DNA of 64,000 nucleotides from Artemisia argyi (GCA_030686995.1 CM060681.1:161783333-161847332); one strand, 5' to 3'. Counted from the first letter of the stretch, positions 35,883 to 48,107 are shown. Numbers and translations: made by a program. Notes: generated by a model not told the origin, from the letters alone.

Positions 35883-36587
35883 TTAGATGTTTGATTGAGG
35901 TGGATATGGGGTGTTGTATGGAGCGGAAGAAGTGGATCTCACGATGTTGTATCGTGTTAAGGGTGGTATTGGATGATTATGAGTGAGAAGATATTCAATC
36001 CAAGAAATATCTTCACTCAAGTAGAGGATTTGTTTTTGAAGGAATATGCAACAAGGGCAAAAGTGAGTGTGATTTGTAACTTGATCCAAGTTAAGAGAGT
36101 GGGGAAGGCAATTTGCATAGGGTGATGATGGAGGTAGCCCTTTGTTGCGTTGTGCAAGATGCATAGCAAGGAGATCACTAAGATCATGGATTTGGTTTAT
36201 TTCATCACGGAACTTTTGTTTTTCCGTGGCAATGTGGAGGGGATCATAGGTTTGGTATGGATGAGTTGGGTTTGAGTAGTTGGAATTGTAGTTTGATGGT
36301 TCATCAAACTTGCATGGATCATTATAAGTTGTTGGAGGTTGAGAGGTGTAGTTTGGCTTAAAGGAAGATGTTTGGCCAATGTTGTATGGTTTGTAAAGTG
36401 GATCAAATGAATGCCTTTGTTGGTTTGATGCAAAGTTTGGGAAATAAGAGGTTGGTGGGGAGGAATGATTTCCAACTTCATTTGTGATGATGGATTTGTT
36501 TCGAGGACTTTTTCGTCGCCAAACGGGTTTTTCCGTCATCCTTGCTAGCCTTGAGGCTTTTGATTTTGGTTTGTTTGGAGAGTTCAT
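35883..36587 (-). CDS. N3 accessory ORF downstream of pol, unknown
   Basis: An intact ORF of 234 residues from ATG 36587, about 1 kb downstream of the RNase H end and on the same strand. The N-terminus is basic (KPKSKASRLARM, WRRKSPRNK). The middle is rich in Asn, Tyr, Pro and Ser; then comes a helical stretch (ATEKQKFRDEINQIHDLSDLLAMHLAQ) and a Cys/His cluster NHTHFCPCC, possibly metal-binding. No signal peptide or clear membrane segment, so it does not look like the env-like proteins of some Sireviruses. It has its own TATA-like box (36622-36630) and a copy of the LTR promoter array upstream, suggesting a separate transcript. Function unknown. Confidence 0.6.
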   Translation of the reverse strand: MNSPNKPKSKASRLARMTEKPVWRRKSPRNKSIITNEVGNHSSPPTSYFPNFASNQQRHSFDPLYKPYNIGQTSSFKPNYTSQPPTTYNDPCKFDEPSNYNSNYSNPTHPYQTYDPLHIATEKQKFRDEINQIHDLSDLLAMHLAQRNKGLPPSSPYANCLPHSLNLDQVTNHTHFCPCCIFLQKQILYLSEDISWIEYLLTHNHPIPPLTRYNIVRSTSSAPYNTPYPPQSNI

Positions 36588-36621
36588 GATTGGATGAATG
36601 GAGAGCTTTGAGGATTGGGGA

Positions 36622-36630
36622 TATTTATAG
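36622..36630 (-). promoter_or_regulatory. TATA-like box upstream of the N3 accessory ORF
   Basis: Element-strand CTATAAATA, identical to the LTR TATA box, about 35 bp before the ATG. That leaves a very short leader if transcription starts about 30 bp downstream. Confidence 0.4.
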
Positions 36631-36764
36631 TGTAAGATTTGTGTGTTTAAGGATGGATAAAGTTTGTTTGGAGGATTAGGACAAAATGTGTTGGTGAAAA
36701 ATGGGAAATGTAGGTTGAAATGGGCTAAAAAGCAGAAAAGATTCTGTAAACCCGACCATCAGAT

Positions 36765-36838
36765 GGCCGGTCCCCTTAATTAGGGGGCGGTCCCCTTAAA
36801 ATTAAGGGGGCCGCCTTACATAATTAAGGGGGCCGCCC
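36765..36838 (-). promoter_or_regulatory. Internal copy of the LTR palindromic array
   Basis: Four units in the same order and orientation as the LTR array (two GGTCCCCTTAA direct, two inverted ending GGGGGCCGCCC), about 135 bp upstream of the internal TATA-like box and 180-250 bp upstream of the accessory ORF. Confidence 0.65.
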
Positions 36839-37576
36839 ATCTGGTGATTTCCAGATTGCCAGAATTGGGTTTTTGGCAGAAAATTTGCAGAAAGGTTGTG
36901 TTTTTGGACTTGGAGTCAAGCAAGTTCAATTCCTTTAGGCAATATAGCATCTAATCTAACATTAGATATCATGCAAAAACACATAGGCACAAGAGCAAAT
37001 AATCAACACATAATAAGCAATAGGAGGTAAGTAAATGCAAGCACACTTAAGCTTCCTAAGGCACCTATCTTGAATTAAAGGCAAGGGCAATTAGTGAGTG
37101 AAAAACTAATGATGGATCAAGATGACACCATTACTAGTGAATTTGTCCTAGTGAATGTCTATATGCAACAAATGTGGAGTTGTGATTGTTTCGACACCTA
37201 GAAGCAAAAAGAAATAACGATCCTAAGAAACAATCCAAATGATCTCCTTGATTCAATTTTTGCTCGATCATGAATGTCAAAGACATATATTAGATTATAT
37301 ACCTTGACAATTTATGTGAGAGTTTATGCATGATTTTGAAATACAATGTTTTTAGAATTAGTCAACAATGCAATGAAAATAATTTTCATGTGATTCCTAG
37401 ATTGTGAGAATAAAGATTAGAGAGAATTGATTGAGTTTTTAAAAAAATTTATGCAAAGAAAATAAATTTTCTCAATCTTAAGTTTTGAGCGAAATAGATT
37501 CCTAGACTCAGAGAAGATGGAATGAAAGAAAAATAAATTTTCATGCAAGTATAACTTAGAATTAATTCAATGTAAT
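36839..37576. other. N3 spacer between pol and the accessory region
   Basis: AT-rich, no credible ORF on the element strand. Confidence 0.6.
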
Positions 37577-40500
37577 TTAGTCAACTTGTTCCATCATTCC
37601 TAATCCTAAACGCAAGTGGTTGAATAATTCACGCTTAAGGGGTTTTGTGAATATATCCGCAATATTGTCTTCCGATGCAACCTTTTCTATAGATATATTT
37701 CCTTTTTGTACATTATCCCTAAGAAAATGGTGACGTATTTCTATGTGTTTAGTCCTAGAGTGTTGTACCGGATTTTTGCTTAAATCTATCGCACCTTTGT
37801 TATCGCACATAATGGGGACATTTTCTAACCTAATGCCATAGTCTACGAGAGCTTGTTTCATCCATAGTGCTTGTTGACATGCCTTTCCGGCGCTTACATA
37901 TTCGGCTTCGGTGGTAGAAATAGCAAGAGCGGTTTGCTTTTTCGAAAACCAAGACGTTAGACAACATCCCATAAACGTGCAAATACCGCTAGTACTTTTT
38001 CTATCTACGTAGTCTCCCGCATGATCCGAATCCGCATAGACAATGGTTTCTATGTCGGATTCCTTAGGATACCATAATCCTAAGTGTATAGTGCCTTTAA
38101 CGTATCAGAAGATACGCTTAACCGCTTCTAGGTGAGAGGTTTTGGGATTCTCTTGAAAACGGGCACAAAGGCAGACACTAAACATGATATCGGGTCTACT
38201 TGCCGTCAAGTATAGTAAACTACCTATCATTCCTCTATACTTGGTGTTATCTACGGACTCACCTTCATCGTCCTTTGTGAGCTTTACCTCCGTAGACATG
38301 GGTGTTTTCATGGGTTTTGAGTCTTCTAGGCCAAATTTCTTAAGCATTTCCTTAATGTATTTAGATTGGTTAAAGAATATTCCATCATCTAGTTGTTTTA
38401 TTTGTAATCCTAGGAAGAAGTTGAGTTCACCCATCATACTCATCTCAAACTCATCATGCATGATTTTGGCAAACTCATCACACATGTCTTGACAAGTCGA
38501 TCCAAATATAATGTCATCAACATATATTTGAACAATGATGAGATTTGGGTCTTTCCTTTTAGTGAAAAGAGTGTTATCTACCATTCCCATGGAATAATCA
38601 TGTTTAATAAGAAAAGCTTTTAATCGATCATACCAAGCTTTGGGAGCTTGTTTGAGTCCATACAAAGCTTTCTTTAACTTATAAACATGATCAGGTTTTG
38701 CGAAGTCAATGAATCCTGGAGGTTGTGCCACATATACCTCCTCATTGATAAAACCGTTAAGGAATGCACTTTTCACATCCATTTGAAATAACTTAAAATC
38801 TAGGGCGCAAGCATAGGCAAGTAATATCCTAATTGATTCTAGTCTAGCTACGGGGGCATAAGTTTCATCATAATCAATTCCTTCTTGTTGATTATAACCT
38901 TGGGCAACTAACCTAGCTTTATTCCTAGTAACTATTCCATTCTCGTCTAACTTATTTCTATATACCCATTTGGTTCCTATGATGGTCATATCCTTTGGAT
39001 TTGGGACTAGTTCCCAAACATCATTTGCCTTAAATTGATTTAATTCTTCTTGCATAGCTATAATCCAACTTTCATCCTTTAAAGCCTCACTAATATTCTT
39101 AGGTTCTATTGCTGAGAGGAAACAAAAGAAGTTGTTTTTATCTTGGGCTTGTGACCTAAGGGTTCTTTGGTTAAGATGTCCTATTATATTATCTAATGGA
39201 TGTGATCTAGATTCTTTAATATTAATAGTTTCGTTATTTTCTAAGTGGATGTCTTCATTATCATTTCCTATGGGTTTTGTTTTACTAACCTCAATGGCTT
39301 CATCTTCGACTAAATTATCATCTTCTAAAGGTAGCGTTTTAGGAGGTGGTGGTGTTTCATCAAATGTTACATTTAGTGATTCCTCTACTTTCATGGAGTG
39401 TTTGTTAAGTATTATATATGCTTTACTATTTTGTGAGTATCCTAAAAATATTCCTTCATATGATTTTGGATCAAACTTAGTGAGGTAGTCCTTAGTGTTT
39501 AAAATATAGCATTTACTTCCAAATACCCTAAAGTAGCTTAAGTTTGGTTTTCTATCTCTTAATAACTCATAAGGAATTTTTCCTAGAATTCTTCTAATTG
39601 ATACCCTATTTAAAATATAAGTCGATGTATCTACGGCGTGACACCAAAAATTTTGTGGAATGGATTGTTCATTTAACATAGTTCTACTCATTTCTTGTAG
39701 TGACCTATTTTTTCTTTCTACTACCCCATTTGATTGAGGAGTACGAGGAGCGGAGAAATTGTGAGATATTCCATTTAACTCACAATATTTTCCGAATTGT
39801 ATTTCGTTATCAAATTCCCTACCATGGTCCGTCCTAATGGCAACTATTGAGCATCCTAATTTATTTTGAATCATTTTACTAAATATTTCGAATTTTTCAA
39901 AGGCTTGGGTTTTGTCACTTAAAAACCTAGTCCACGTGTATCGTGAGTAGTCATCTACTATTACTAAGGTATATTTGTTTCCTCCATAGCTCCGCACAGC
40001 GGATGGACCAAAAAGATCCATATGTAATAATTCTAGGCACCTAGTAGTGGATACTATATTCTTAGCTTTGTGACTAGCATGAGCTTGTTTTCCAATTTTG
40101 CATGCATCACAAAAATGCTTGTCATATTTTAGATTAGGCAAGTTTCTAACTAATTCCTTAGAGGCCAAAGATTGTATTTGTTGCATGTTAGCATGTCCTA
40201 ATCTCCTATGCCACAATGTAGAGTTTTCATCTAGGGTCGTTAGGCATATCCTATCTTCAGGTTTGTTTCCTAGTTTCATAACATATACTCCTCCTTTCCT
40301 AATACCTCTACCTATAATTTTTCCATTCTTAACTATTTCGCTATCTTCTTCGGAAAAGATAACTCTACATTTATTATCGCATATTTGGCCTACACTAAGT
40401 AAGTTATATGTTAAATTATTTACATGTTCAACATTTTCAATAGTAAGTGAGTCTTGAGAAATCGTACCTTTGCCAATAATTTTTCCACGCAAGTCACTAC

Positions 40501-41677
40501 CGAAAATAACATTACCTCCATTGTATGCCTTGTATGTAGAGAATAGCTTGCGATTCCCCGTCATGTGCCTCGAACATCCACTATCCTTGATCCATTCGTC
40601 AGGCTCCAAGTCAATTCCAAGGCATATTTCGTCGGTTGCATTTGCCACAAAACACTTTTCTTCTTTTGGTTTTTCCACTTCTTCTTTATCACTATCACTC
40701 CATGTTCCACTAACAAATGCGCTTTGATTTTCATAACCCGGCGGCTTTAAACATTCTCCAACGAGATGATTTGGACTTCCACATCTAAAGCACTTTCTTT
40801 TCACGTAATTATCACTTCTATTTCTTTGGAACACCTTTCTTTCGTTACGTGGTGATCTAGTGAATCTTCCTCGTCTCTTGAAGAATTTCTTGAATTCTCT
40901 TACGGCCATCGCATATTCTTCATCTTCACTCTCGTCACTTGAATCATCATCGTCACAAGGTTCCATTTTGGCTTTTAGAGCAATGGATTTGATTTGTTCT
41001 TTCTTGACTTTGACCGTTTCCAAATCTCTTCTTATAATTTCTTCATGGACTTTCAAGTTGCCAAGCTCATCTAGTGACAATGTCATCAAATTCTTTGATT
41101 CTTCAATAGCCGTGACTTTAGCTCGCCATTTCGGATGTAATGCCCTAAGAAATTTACTAACACAATTTTTACTAGAAAATGTCTCATCAAGTGCTTTTAA
41201 ACTTGTGATGATGGTGTTAAATTTAGCAAAAGCATTATCAATTGATTCCTCTTCCGGAATCGTAAATTGTTCATATTGATGTACAAGAAGATCTATTTTG
41301 TTATCTTTAACTTGACTATTACCTTGGTGAGTGATTAGTAAAGAATCCCAAATTTCTTTTGCGGTTTTACACATAAAAATTCTTTCATATTCTTTACGTG
41401 GTAACGCATTATAAATAACCATTTTAGCCTCATTATTTTTTGCTAGTTTCTTTTTCAAATCATCATTTTGTTTTTCAAAATCTAAAATTTCATCCATTTT
41501 AGTTTCAACATTATATTGAATAGGAGGAAAATCACCAAAGGTAATAATATGCCAAAGATCAAGATCTTTTGATTTCACATAGGTTTCGAATCTATTTTTC
41601 CAATATAAAAATCCATCACTTTCAAATAGTGGTGGTCTTTGCATAGATTGCCCTTCTAAATATTTTTCAGATTCCAT
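37577..41677 (-). pseudogene. N3 gag-pol polyprotein with one nonsense codon
   Basis: Starts at ATG 41677. The first 1190 residues are open. Gag core ([11 protein letters not shown], then [19 protein letters not shown]); zinc knuckle C296-C309 ([16 protein letters not shown]2CX4HX4C); protease DSG at 365-367 ([13 protein letters not shown]); integrase zinc domain (H490, H495, C523, C526) and DDE core (D554 in HMDLFGP, D618 in RTDHGRE, E654 in VVERKNR); RT with [11 protein letters not shown] and catalytic YVDD at 1052-1055. A TGA at 38102-38104, right after EAVKRIF, separates RT from RNase H, which remains open in the same frame to 37577 (TTEAEYVSA, DNKGAIDLSKNP, TKHIEIRHHFLRD). An Arg is usual there, so a CGA to TGA change is likely. 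Otherwise nearly intact, fitting its young LTRs. Confidence 0.95.
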
Positions 41678-41730
41678 AGATCGTTACAAGTTTTAAAATA
41701 CAATATATTTTAAAAATCTTGCTAGACGTG

Positions 41731-41744
41731 GCTCTGATACCAAT
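41731..41744 (-). promoter_or_regulatory. N3 primer-binding site (initiator Met)
   Basis: GCTCTGATACCA at 41731-41742 is the complement of TGGTATCAGAGC, the standard plant copia initiator-Met-tRNA site, two bases from the LTR. Confidence 0.95.
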
Positions 41745-43088
41745 TGTGGAAAACTAGAAGGGGGGGTTGAATAGTTTTACGTCGTTTTAATTGTTATAAA
41801 ACAAATTGTTTAAAAGTTTTCGTTGATTTATAAGATATAGATTCGATGGTATATGAAATCTAGTTATACACAATATGAACAACACTAAGTATATATACTA
41901 TGAAGCAATAATTATGTAAGTAATGAAATAAGTAAAAGATGGAAAGATCAAACCGAGAGACAAGGGATTTATAGTGGTTCGGCTACAAGGCACCTTCCTT
42001 GCCCTACTCCACTCCCCGAGCACCTAACTCGAGAGTTTTCTTCACTATATCAACAAGCTCCCTTATGGCGGAGAAAACCTTACACACCAATTTACACACC
42101 ACAATATCTTCACACCTAGATCACAACTACTACACACCAATTCACTACTTAATCACACCACTTCTTTCACACCTATCTTCTACACACCATTAATCTACAC
42201 ACCAATCTTCTACACACCAATACTCCTGCACACCAATCTTCTACACACCAATACTCCTACACACCAATTCTTCTATACACCAATCTTCTTCCTAACTTAT
42301 CTTTTTCACAACTATTCTCTAACAAATATTCACAACTAATCACACTATGAAATAATAATCAATGATGATGCTCAAACAACTTAGATGTGGAGATCACAAC
42401 TAGTTGTAATACTTCTTGTCTTGAGGGATAGAAGTATTCTTCTCTTGCACTTGAATGGATTATGTATGGATCACTTTGAAACAAAGATTTAAGAATGTAT
42501 GATCAAAGGATTTATAGATTGGAAATGGAGATCTAGAACAGAAAGTTCTGGAGTGCAAAAGGTGGGGAAAAAATCCAGGTTTAAGGTGGTATTTATAGGC
42601 AAAAGTTTCTGACAGAGGAGCGTGGCCGGTCCCCTTAAATCATGGCCGGTCCCCTTAATTTTAAAGGGACCACCCTTTATAATTAAGGGGGCCGCCCAGC
42701 TGAAACGGCCAGAAACTTTGTCTTTTAGTGGGGAAAGTTTATTTGGTGAAAAACTAACTGATTTTGGTTAAATATTTGAAATCATATATTTAGTATGATT
42801 AAAACATTTTTCCTTATTACCAAAAGTGTTTTTCAAAAATATATAATAAGATTATATAATTAAATAAACTTTGTATTAGTTAATTAAATACCCCTTTGAT
42901 CATACATTGCACTAAACACTTTGTTTATTCATACCTTAAGTGATTTGGATGTAAAGAGAAATATTAATCACCAAATACTTGTTTATGTCATAAGTTTTAG
43001 TTCTTTGAGGTTATATTTTGTAATGATCAAAACATAGAGATATTGATAAAAACTTAATAATGTTTTTTAGGCATTATTTATGTCAACA
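41745..43088 (-). repeat. N3 5' LTR
   Basis: 1344 bp, a copy of 34062-35404. By eye there are about ten substitutions and one extra G near the start. Confidence 0.95.
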
Positions 43089-43936
43089 TAATGTATGAGT
43101 GAAATAAGCTAAATCAACAACTTATGCAACTACTTGAATGATTCTACAACTATTTTAACTCACTAATGTGCAATAAGGAGAGTTTGAAAATTATTCTGAC
43201 TTTTTGCCTTAAGGTAACTGAGTTTATGACTTAGCTTATGTTACTTATGCCTAACTTGATGTGACTGAACTAAATTAACCACTAGGAAAACACTTAAACA
43301 CAGAGCACACCACTGATCCAAACACCCTTATATGTGACCTGTTATGAACTTTAATGAAACAACTAAACCCCAAAGCAATTCCAACAACCAACTCAGTATC
43401 AACAATGATCAAATAAGTGTAAATGAATCAGAAACACAGATTGCAAACACAAATATTCAATAGGAACACAGATTCAAATTTGCAACAGATATGAAAGAGA
43501 AAGCTCAAATAAAATAGCAAAACACTATCTAAGCTATGAACTATCAAAGTAAATGCTAAATATAGATTTAAACTACTAAAATGAAATAGAAATAAGCAAC
43601 AGAAAGCAAATCTAAGCCACAGAAATTACTATGCAGAATTATAGAAATAAAATTGAAAACTCACATATGCAATTCCCCCTCAGCATGAAAAGAGGGGGTT
43701 CACTATGCTAGCTTGTCTTTGGACAGGCCAAGGCTCCTTTTGGACTGTCAGAACCCCACAGCTTATTGCTCAGCTTATTTTGACTTTGGTTGACTTTTTG
43801 AATATTGAGAGATATGGACTGAATAACTCACAACAAGCTATAATGGAGCTTATATGAGCTTAGTAAAACAGAAAGGAAGCTTGTTGAAGCTTAAGTTTGA
43901 AATTGAAACAAATATTTTTTATTTTTTAGAATGTTC

Positions 43937-43972
<36 letters not shown>

Positions 43973-45288
43973 GTTTTTTCAATTTGAGTGAAACATAAAT
44001 GAAATAAGAACTTGAAATAAACTAATAAGGAATATATTAAAAAGACAGTAAATAAAACTCAGACAATACTAAATAAGAAATTGAGATAATAAGCTAAATA
44101 ATAAAAACTAAAATTATATTGATTAAGAAAATTTGATTACAATACTGAAAATGAAATTACAATTAAAAAGCGGAATAATAAACTAATTCTCACATAAAAC
44201 CTACACATTCTACTGTGAATGAGGAGAGGGCTATTTATAGCCGATGGAATGAAGCTTCTAGGATGCCAAGTCACCAATCCATGTGCTCTTGTGCTTCTTC
44301 TCAGTCCCTTATAGCCCTTGGATAACCCTTGGTGCCCAATCTATTCATATCAGCCCTTGGATCAAATTCCACCCAATCATTAGCACTAATTTTCACGCGG
44401 ATAGCTGACATGGCAGGTCTGCCATGTTAGGGTCTTCTAGAATCGTACCTTAATTGTACCAATTTGCCCTTACTTGCTGTCAATTTATGTACGGGTAAAT
44501 CTAGGGTTCTTGTAACAGTGTTTTATCTAGGTGATTTGCGGGAAAAAAGGGGGCGGGTAAATATGAAATGTACTTATTACTTTGGGGTGTTGACCGGGTT
44601 TTGATATGGTTTGACCGGGTATAGTGGGTTTTGTTTTAGCAGGTCGGGTTTAAAAGGGAAAGGGGATTGGGCTGTTGTTGTGTGTTTTGGGCTTGGCTTA
44701 TTTTGGGTTAAATAAAAGTACTAGTATCCGTTTGTTTTGGTTTTAGGATTAGACTTTCGTAAGGACCAATTGTGTAATTCTGAAAACTTTAGGGATCAAA
44801 GCTGTTATTCATCAAAAATATTTTTCAAAGGCCATATTTGTAATTCTCTGAATCATGGAGGACCAAGCTTGACTTTTCTTCAAATATTTCTTCCAGAGAC
44901 CTCTTTTGTCAATTTCTAAAAGTACAGGGACTGAAGTTGCCAATCTCTTCAAACTTTGACCAGGGACTATTCTTGAAACTTTATGAATCTCTGAGGACTT
45001 CTTTTGACTTTTTGAACTTACTTTGATCATTAAGCTTCCTCGGCTCCGGCTTTTGACCTTTTTTCCATTCTCGTGCTCGTTTTTGTCGGTTTTGGCTTTG
45101 TTTTTGTCCATTTTACACATATCCGTACCTGCACATACACAAATACAAAAACACACATTTTCTTGGCATATTTGGTTAGTATTTAGTATTTTTGATTTGA
45201 TTTAAGGTCTAAAAAAGATGTGTGAATAAGCACACATCAGTAAATAACATTAAACACTTGATTAGGAGGGTTTATCTTTACTTAATTT

Positions 45289-45530
45289 TAGTTTCACTTT
45301 TTTGACAAAACATTATGAAAAATTTACACATCTGATCCTTCTAGTTTCACATTATTTACACATATGATCCTTCTAATTTACACATATGATCCTTCTAGTT
45401 TCACATTATTTATACATATGATCCTTCTAGTTTCACTTTATGACAAAACATTAAACTCTTTAGTCTTGCTTAAAAAATCTGTGGAAACATTATTTACACA
45501 TATGATCCTTCTAGTTTCACTTTTTTGACA
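45289..45530. repeat. Minisatellite TTTACACATATGATCCTTCTAG
   Basis: Five to six units of about 22-35 bp with the core ACACATATGATCCTTCTAGTT and linker TCACATTAT. Lies just outside the outer element's right end. Confidence 0.85.
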
Positions 45531-46960
45531 ATTTGTACCCCAAGTCCATAATTGTCTCATTTCTAGTCCTTTGACTCTACCATTTGATTCTCGGGTTTTT
45601 ACTTTCAACGGTATATTCATTGACTAACCAATCACACAGCCATCTATTTTATACATTCAAACTTAAGTGAGTCAAACATATAATAGTCAATAACTTTTCG
45701 GTTTTAGGGTGTAACAAAAGAGACACTTAAAACTCCAGCTACCCCAAATATGAAGTAGCCCGCCATAAGGTTGACCTATCCGATCCTTTTTGAGAAGGAG
45801 AATGCTAGATGGAATAATCATAATAGAGACCTTGAAACATACAATCATGTTCTGCTAAATTTGTGGTTACCAATATGGTTCCAATTCTTCTGTCCCTTGC
45901 TGATATATTAGCCGTGACAGCAAACCGAACACATGCATTTGAAGCAGTTTATCCTACTTTTGGATTGACAGTAGATGCAAAAACTTGGTTTTGAACTAAA
46001 TAGATTGGTGATATCGAAGGACCTGTATCCCCTTTTGTTCTATATAGCTTTGCGCTATCTGACATAGTGACATCTCTTTGCTGTTATAAAAAACTATTGG
46101 AAGCAAATTAAGGACTGACTAGCAAAATATTTTGTGATATATATTAGCAATGGTTTGACAAAAATAGTACTCCCTGTAATGTTATTGTTTCTGCAAGAAC
46201 TCATATTTATTCTAAAGAAATAGCTCTAACTGTAAGACCTCCTACTGGTTGAGCATGGCCAAAATCATCTTCAGCCAAGTTCAATAAGGTTGAAATCTAG
46301 ATATGCTAATGGAATTAAAAATATTATCGTGCTGTTTTTGCCAACGTATATAGAAAATGGCCTTTTGGTACATCGATAACAGTTGAAGATGAATAATATG
46401 TATAAGAGCAGCTCATTATACATGATTATAATAAATTGATGTAGCCCATGATCAATGGAAAATTAACCGCCAAATTGAAACTGTCAGGGCCGGAAAGACT
46501 TTGGAGAGAAGCTTAAGTAGTTGCGGATTCATCTGCAACTGAATATCGGTAAGAATAACTCTTTTATTAGCTAACTAATTCGGCAAAGCCAAAATTTCAA
46601 GGGAATTTAATAAATATGTGAAGATCTATGCATTTTTCCTATTCCATATCATACAAGCATTTTTATTTTATTGTTGCGGGAAAATCATACAAGCATCTGT
46701 GCACCACATTATCATCCAAACTACAAAGTATCCTGATGATAAATTAATAATAAAATGGGTGATCATCGTTTCCTCAGACGTGTGATTTAAGACAAATTTG
46801 GCCTAATCTTAGTAGATGTACTTATCACATAGGATGGACCAAAACATGTAAAAAATGTAGGATAGATTCTAAATCTTTTGGAGTAGCCAAAGTTCATAGA
46901 TCCTGATGTACTTGATTCCCTTCTAACTTTTGTGTTCTGTACTATATTGTTGATTAGAGA
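45531..46960. other. Intergenic region upstream of the SAUR gene
   Basis: No intact ORF. The stretch 45700-46560 has a more gene-like composition (for example 45840-46000) but stops interrupt all frames; it may be a decayed gene fragment I cannot identify. Confidence 0.45.
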
Positions 46961-46961
46961 G

Positions 46962-46970
46962 CTATATATT
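46962..46970 (+). promoter_or_regulatory. Candidate TATA box of the SAUR gene
   Basis: CTATATATT about 125 bp before the ATG. No TGTCTC auxin-response element noticed in the 130 bp between it and the start. Confidence 0.4.
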
Positions 46971-47093
46971 TAGACCAATCTTATATGTGAATGAAGTCTC
47001 AAACTAAGGTACTTCTCTCCAAAGTAGTATACAACAATCACCCTACCAGTAGTCATATACTTTCAGTTTAGAGGTTAACTTTTCACTTTGATA

Positions 47094-47390
47094 ATGGGAT
47101 TACAAAAGCTTCCAAGAATCTTGCATGCTAAGCAAGGAAAACAAAGAATAATTTCGCCCTCATCTGCCACTGAAACACTAAAAGGTTATTTCTCCATATA
47201 TGTTGGTGAAAGTAGAAAGAAAAGATTTTTAGTTCCATTAGCATATCTAAAGCATCCTTCGTTTCAGACCTTGTTGAATATGTCCGAAGATGAGTTTGGC
47301 TATGCTCATCCAACGGGAGGTCTAACGTTTCCATGCAAAGAAGAAACCTTCATTGAGCTTACCCGAGACATATCTTTAGCATCATCATAG
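47094..47390 (+). CDS. SAUR-like auxin-responsive small protein
   Basis: 98 residues, no intron, as usual for this family. The first true ATG is at 47094; an in-frame extension to 47088 would need a TTG. The SAUR core is clear: a variable basic N-terminus (LPRILHAKQGKQ), then KGYFSIYVGE, KKRFLVPLAYLKHPSFQTLLNMSEDEFGYAHPTGGLTFPC and a short tail ending in LTRDISLASS. SAUR proteins promote acid growth by inhibiting PP2C.D phosphatases, thereby keeping plasma-membrane H+-ATPases active; this is family knowledge. SAURs usually occur in clusters, but only one copy is in this window. It is flanked by transposon-rich DNA and looks intact. Confidence 0.92.
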   Translation: MGLQKLPRILHAKQGKQRIISPSSATETLKGYFSIYVGESRKKRFLVPLAYLKHPSFQTLLNMSEDEFGYAHPTGGLTFPCKEETFIELTRDISLASS

Positions 47391-47970
47391 AACGTTTGAT
47401 GACTTTCTTTTAACCGTAATTGTATACCTTCAGGGCTTTTCGTTTATATAGTAGTATTTTATTTTATGATAGGTTAGCTATAGCTAGGTAATAGTCTTAT
47501 AAGAGCTCACGAAACAAATACGCATCTAAGTCTCGTGGTCCTAATGGGATCCCTATTATCCAACTCTAATGTATTATCATTAAGGGCTAATTGCTTTTTA
47601 ATGTATCATACTTGCTATTTTTTTTATTTTACCTAGCGAACTATCTTTTTATTCTTTTTAGCGTATCATACTTTTGAATTTCGTCTTTTTGGTGTATCAT
47701 AGACCATTTGTGTGTATTATTTTGACCATTTTGCCCCTAACCCGATTAATTTGAGTGTGTAAATGATAAGAGTATAGTGGTCAAACAATACACACAACTG
47801 GTTTATGATACACCAAAAAGACGAAATTCAATAAATTTTTTAATAAGCTACACAAAATTAGAAACAGTGGCAGTAACATACATAGAAAACAATTACCCCT
47901 ATCATTATTAACGTGCTGAGTGGGTATAATTGTAACATTTTGGGCTTAATTATCACTCAATTATATTATA
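47391..47970. other. 3' flank of the SAUR gene
   Basis: No coding sequence. Holds inverted copies of a TATCATA/TTTTTGGTGTATCATA-type motif at about 47600-47830, perhaps an old fold-back element. Confidence 0.45.
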
Positions 47971-48070
47971 TATATATTACATTTACCGTGGGCTGTGCTA
48001 CAGTGTTTTTTTGTCTGGCTACAGTAACTTTCTTTAAAATAATAATTGCTACAGTGCTACAGTGCTACAG

Positions 48071-48107
<37 letters not shown>

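Larger units (their letters stand above)
34062..43088 (-). mobile_element. N3: Sirevirus-like Ty1/copia element
   Basis: LTRs at 34062-35404 and 41745-43088; TAATG on both sides (34057-34061 and 43089-43093). An initiator-Met-type primer site and a purine-rich PPT are in place. Single gag-pol frame in the copia order gag-PR-IN-RT-RH. The gag zinc knuckle, protease-integrase spacing, repeated polypurine motifs upstream of the 3' LTR and an extra ORF after pol point to the Sirevirus (SIRE1/Maximus) lineage. The LTRs differ by roughly ten substitutions and one G. Only one nonsense codon breaks gag-pol. Confidence 0.93.
3783..45239 (-). mobile_element. Outer Ty3/gypsy (Athila/Tat group) element carrying three nested LTR elements
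   Basis: LTRs at 3783-7659 and 32370-45239 both run from TGATTGGTTT to CACACATCA. GTAAA flanks the whole unit at 3778-3782 and 45240-45244. The primer-binding site abuts the right LTR, so transcription is leftward. The order gag, protease, RT, RNase H, integrase and the tRNA-Asp-type primer site are typical of the Athila/Tat (OTA) clade. Insertions at 13691-23651, 24659-31115 and 34062-43088, plus a MITE at 4197-4451, expand an element of about 15.7 kb to 41.5 kb. Four in-frame stops and split coding sequence make it non-functional. No env gene is seen between integrase and the 3' LTR. Confidence 0.93.
32370..45239 (-). repeat. 5' LTR of the outer element, split by N3
   Basis: LTR pieces 32370-34061 and 43094-45239 together correspond to 3783-7659. 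The break at 34062 is caused by copia element N3 and its TAATG duplication. The right piece keeps about 190 bp (44900-45090) absent from the other LTR and carries a long T-run at 43941-43970. Confidence 0.92.

Noticed and set aside
35883..36587. Envelope-like gene of N3
   Set aside because: Position fits, but no signal peptide or membrane segment is visible.
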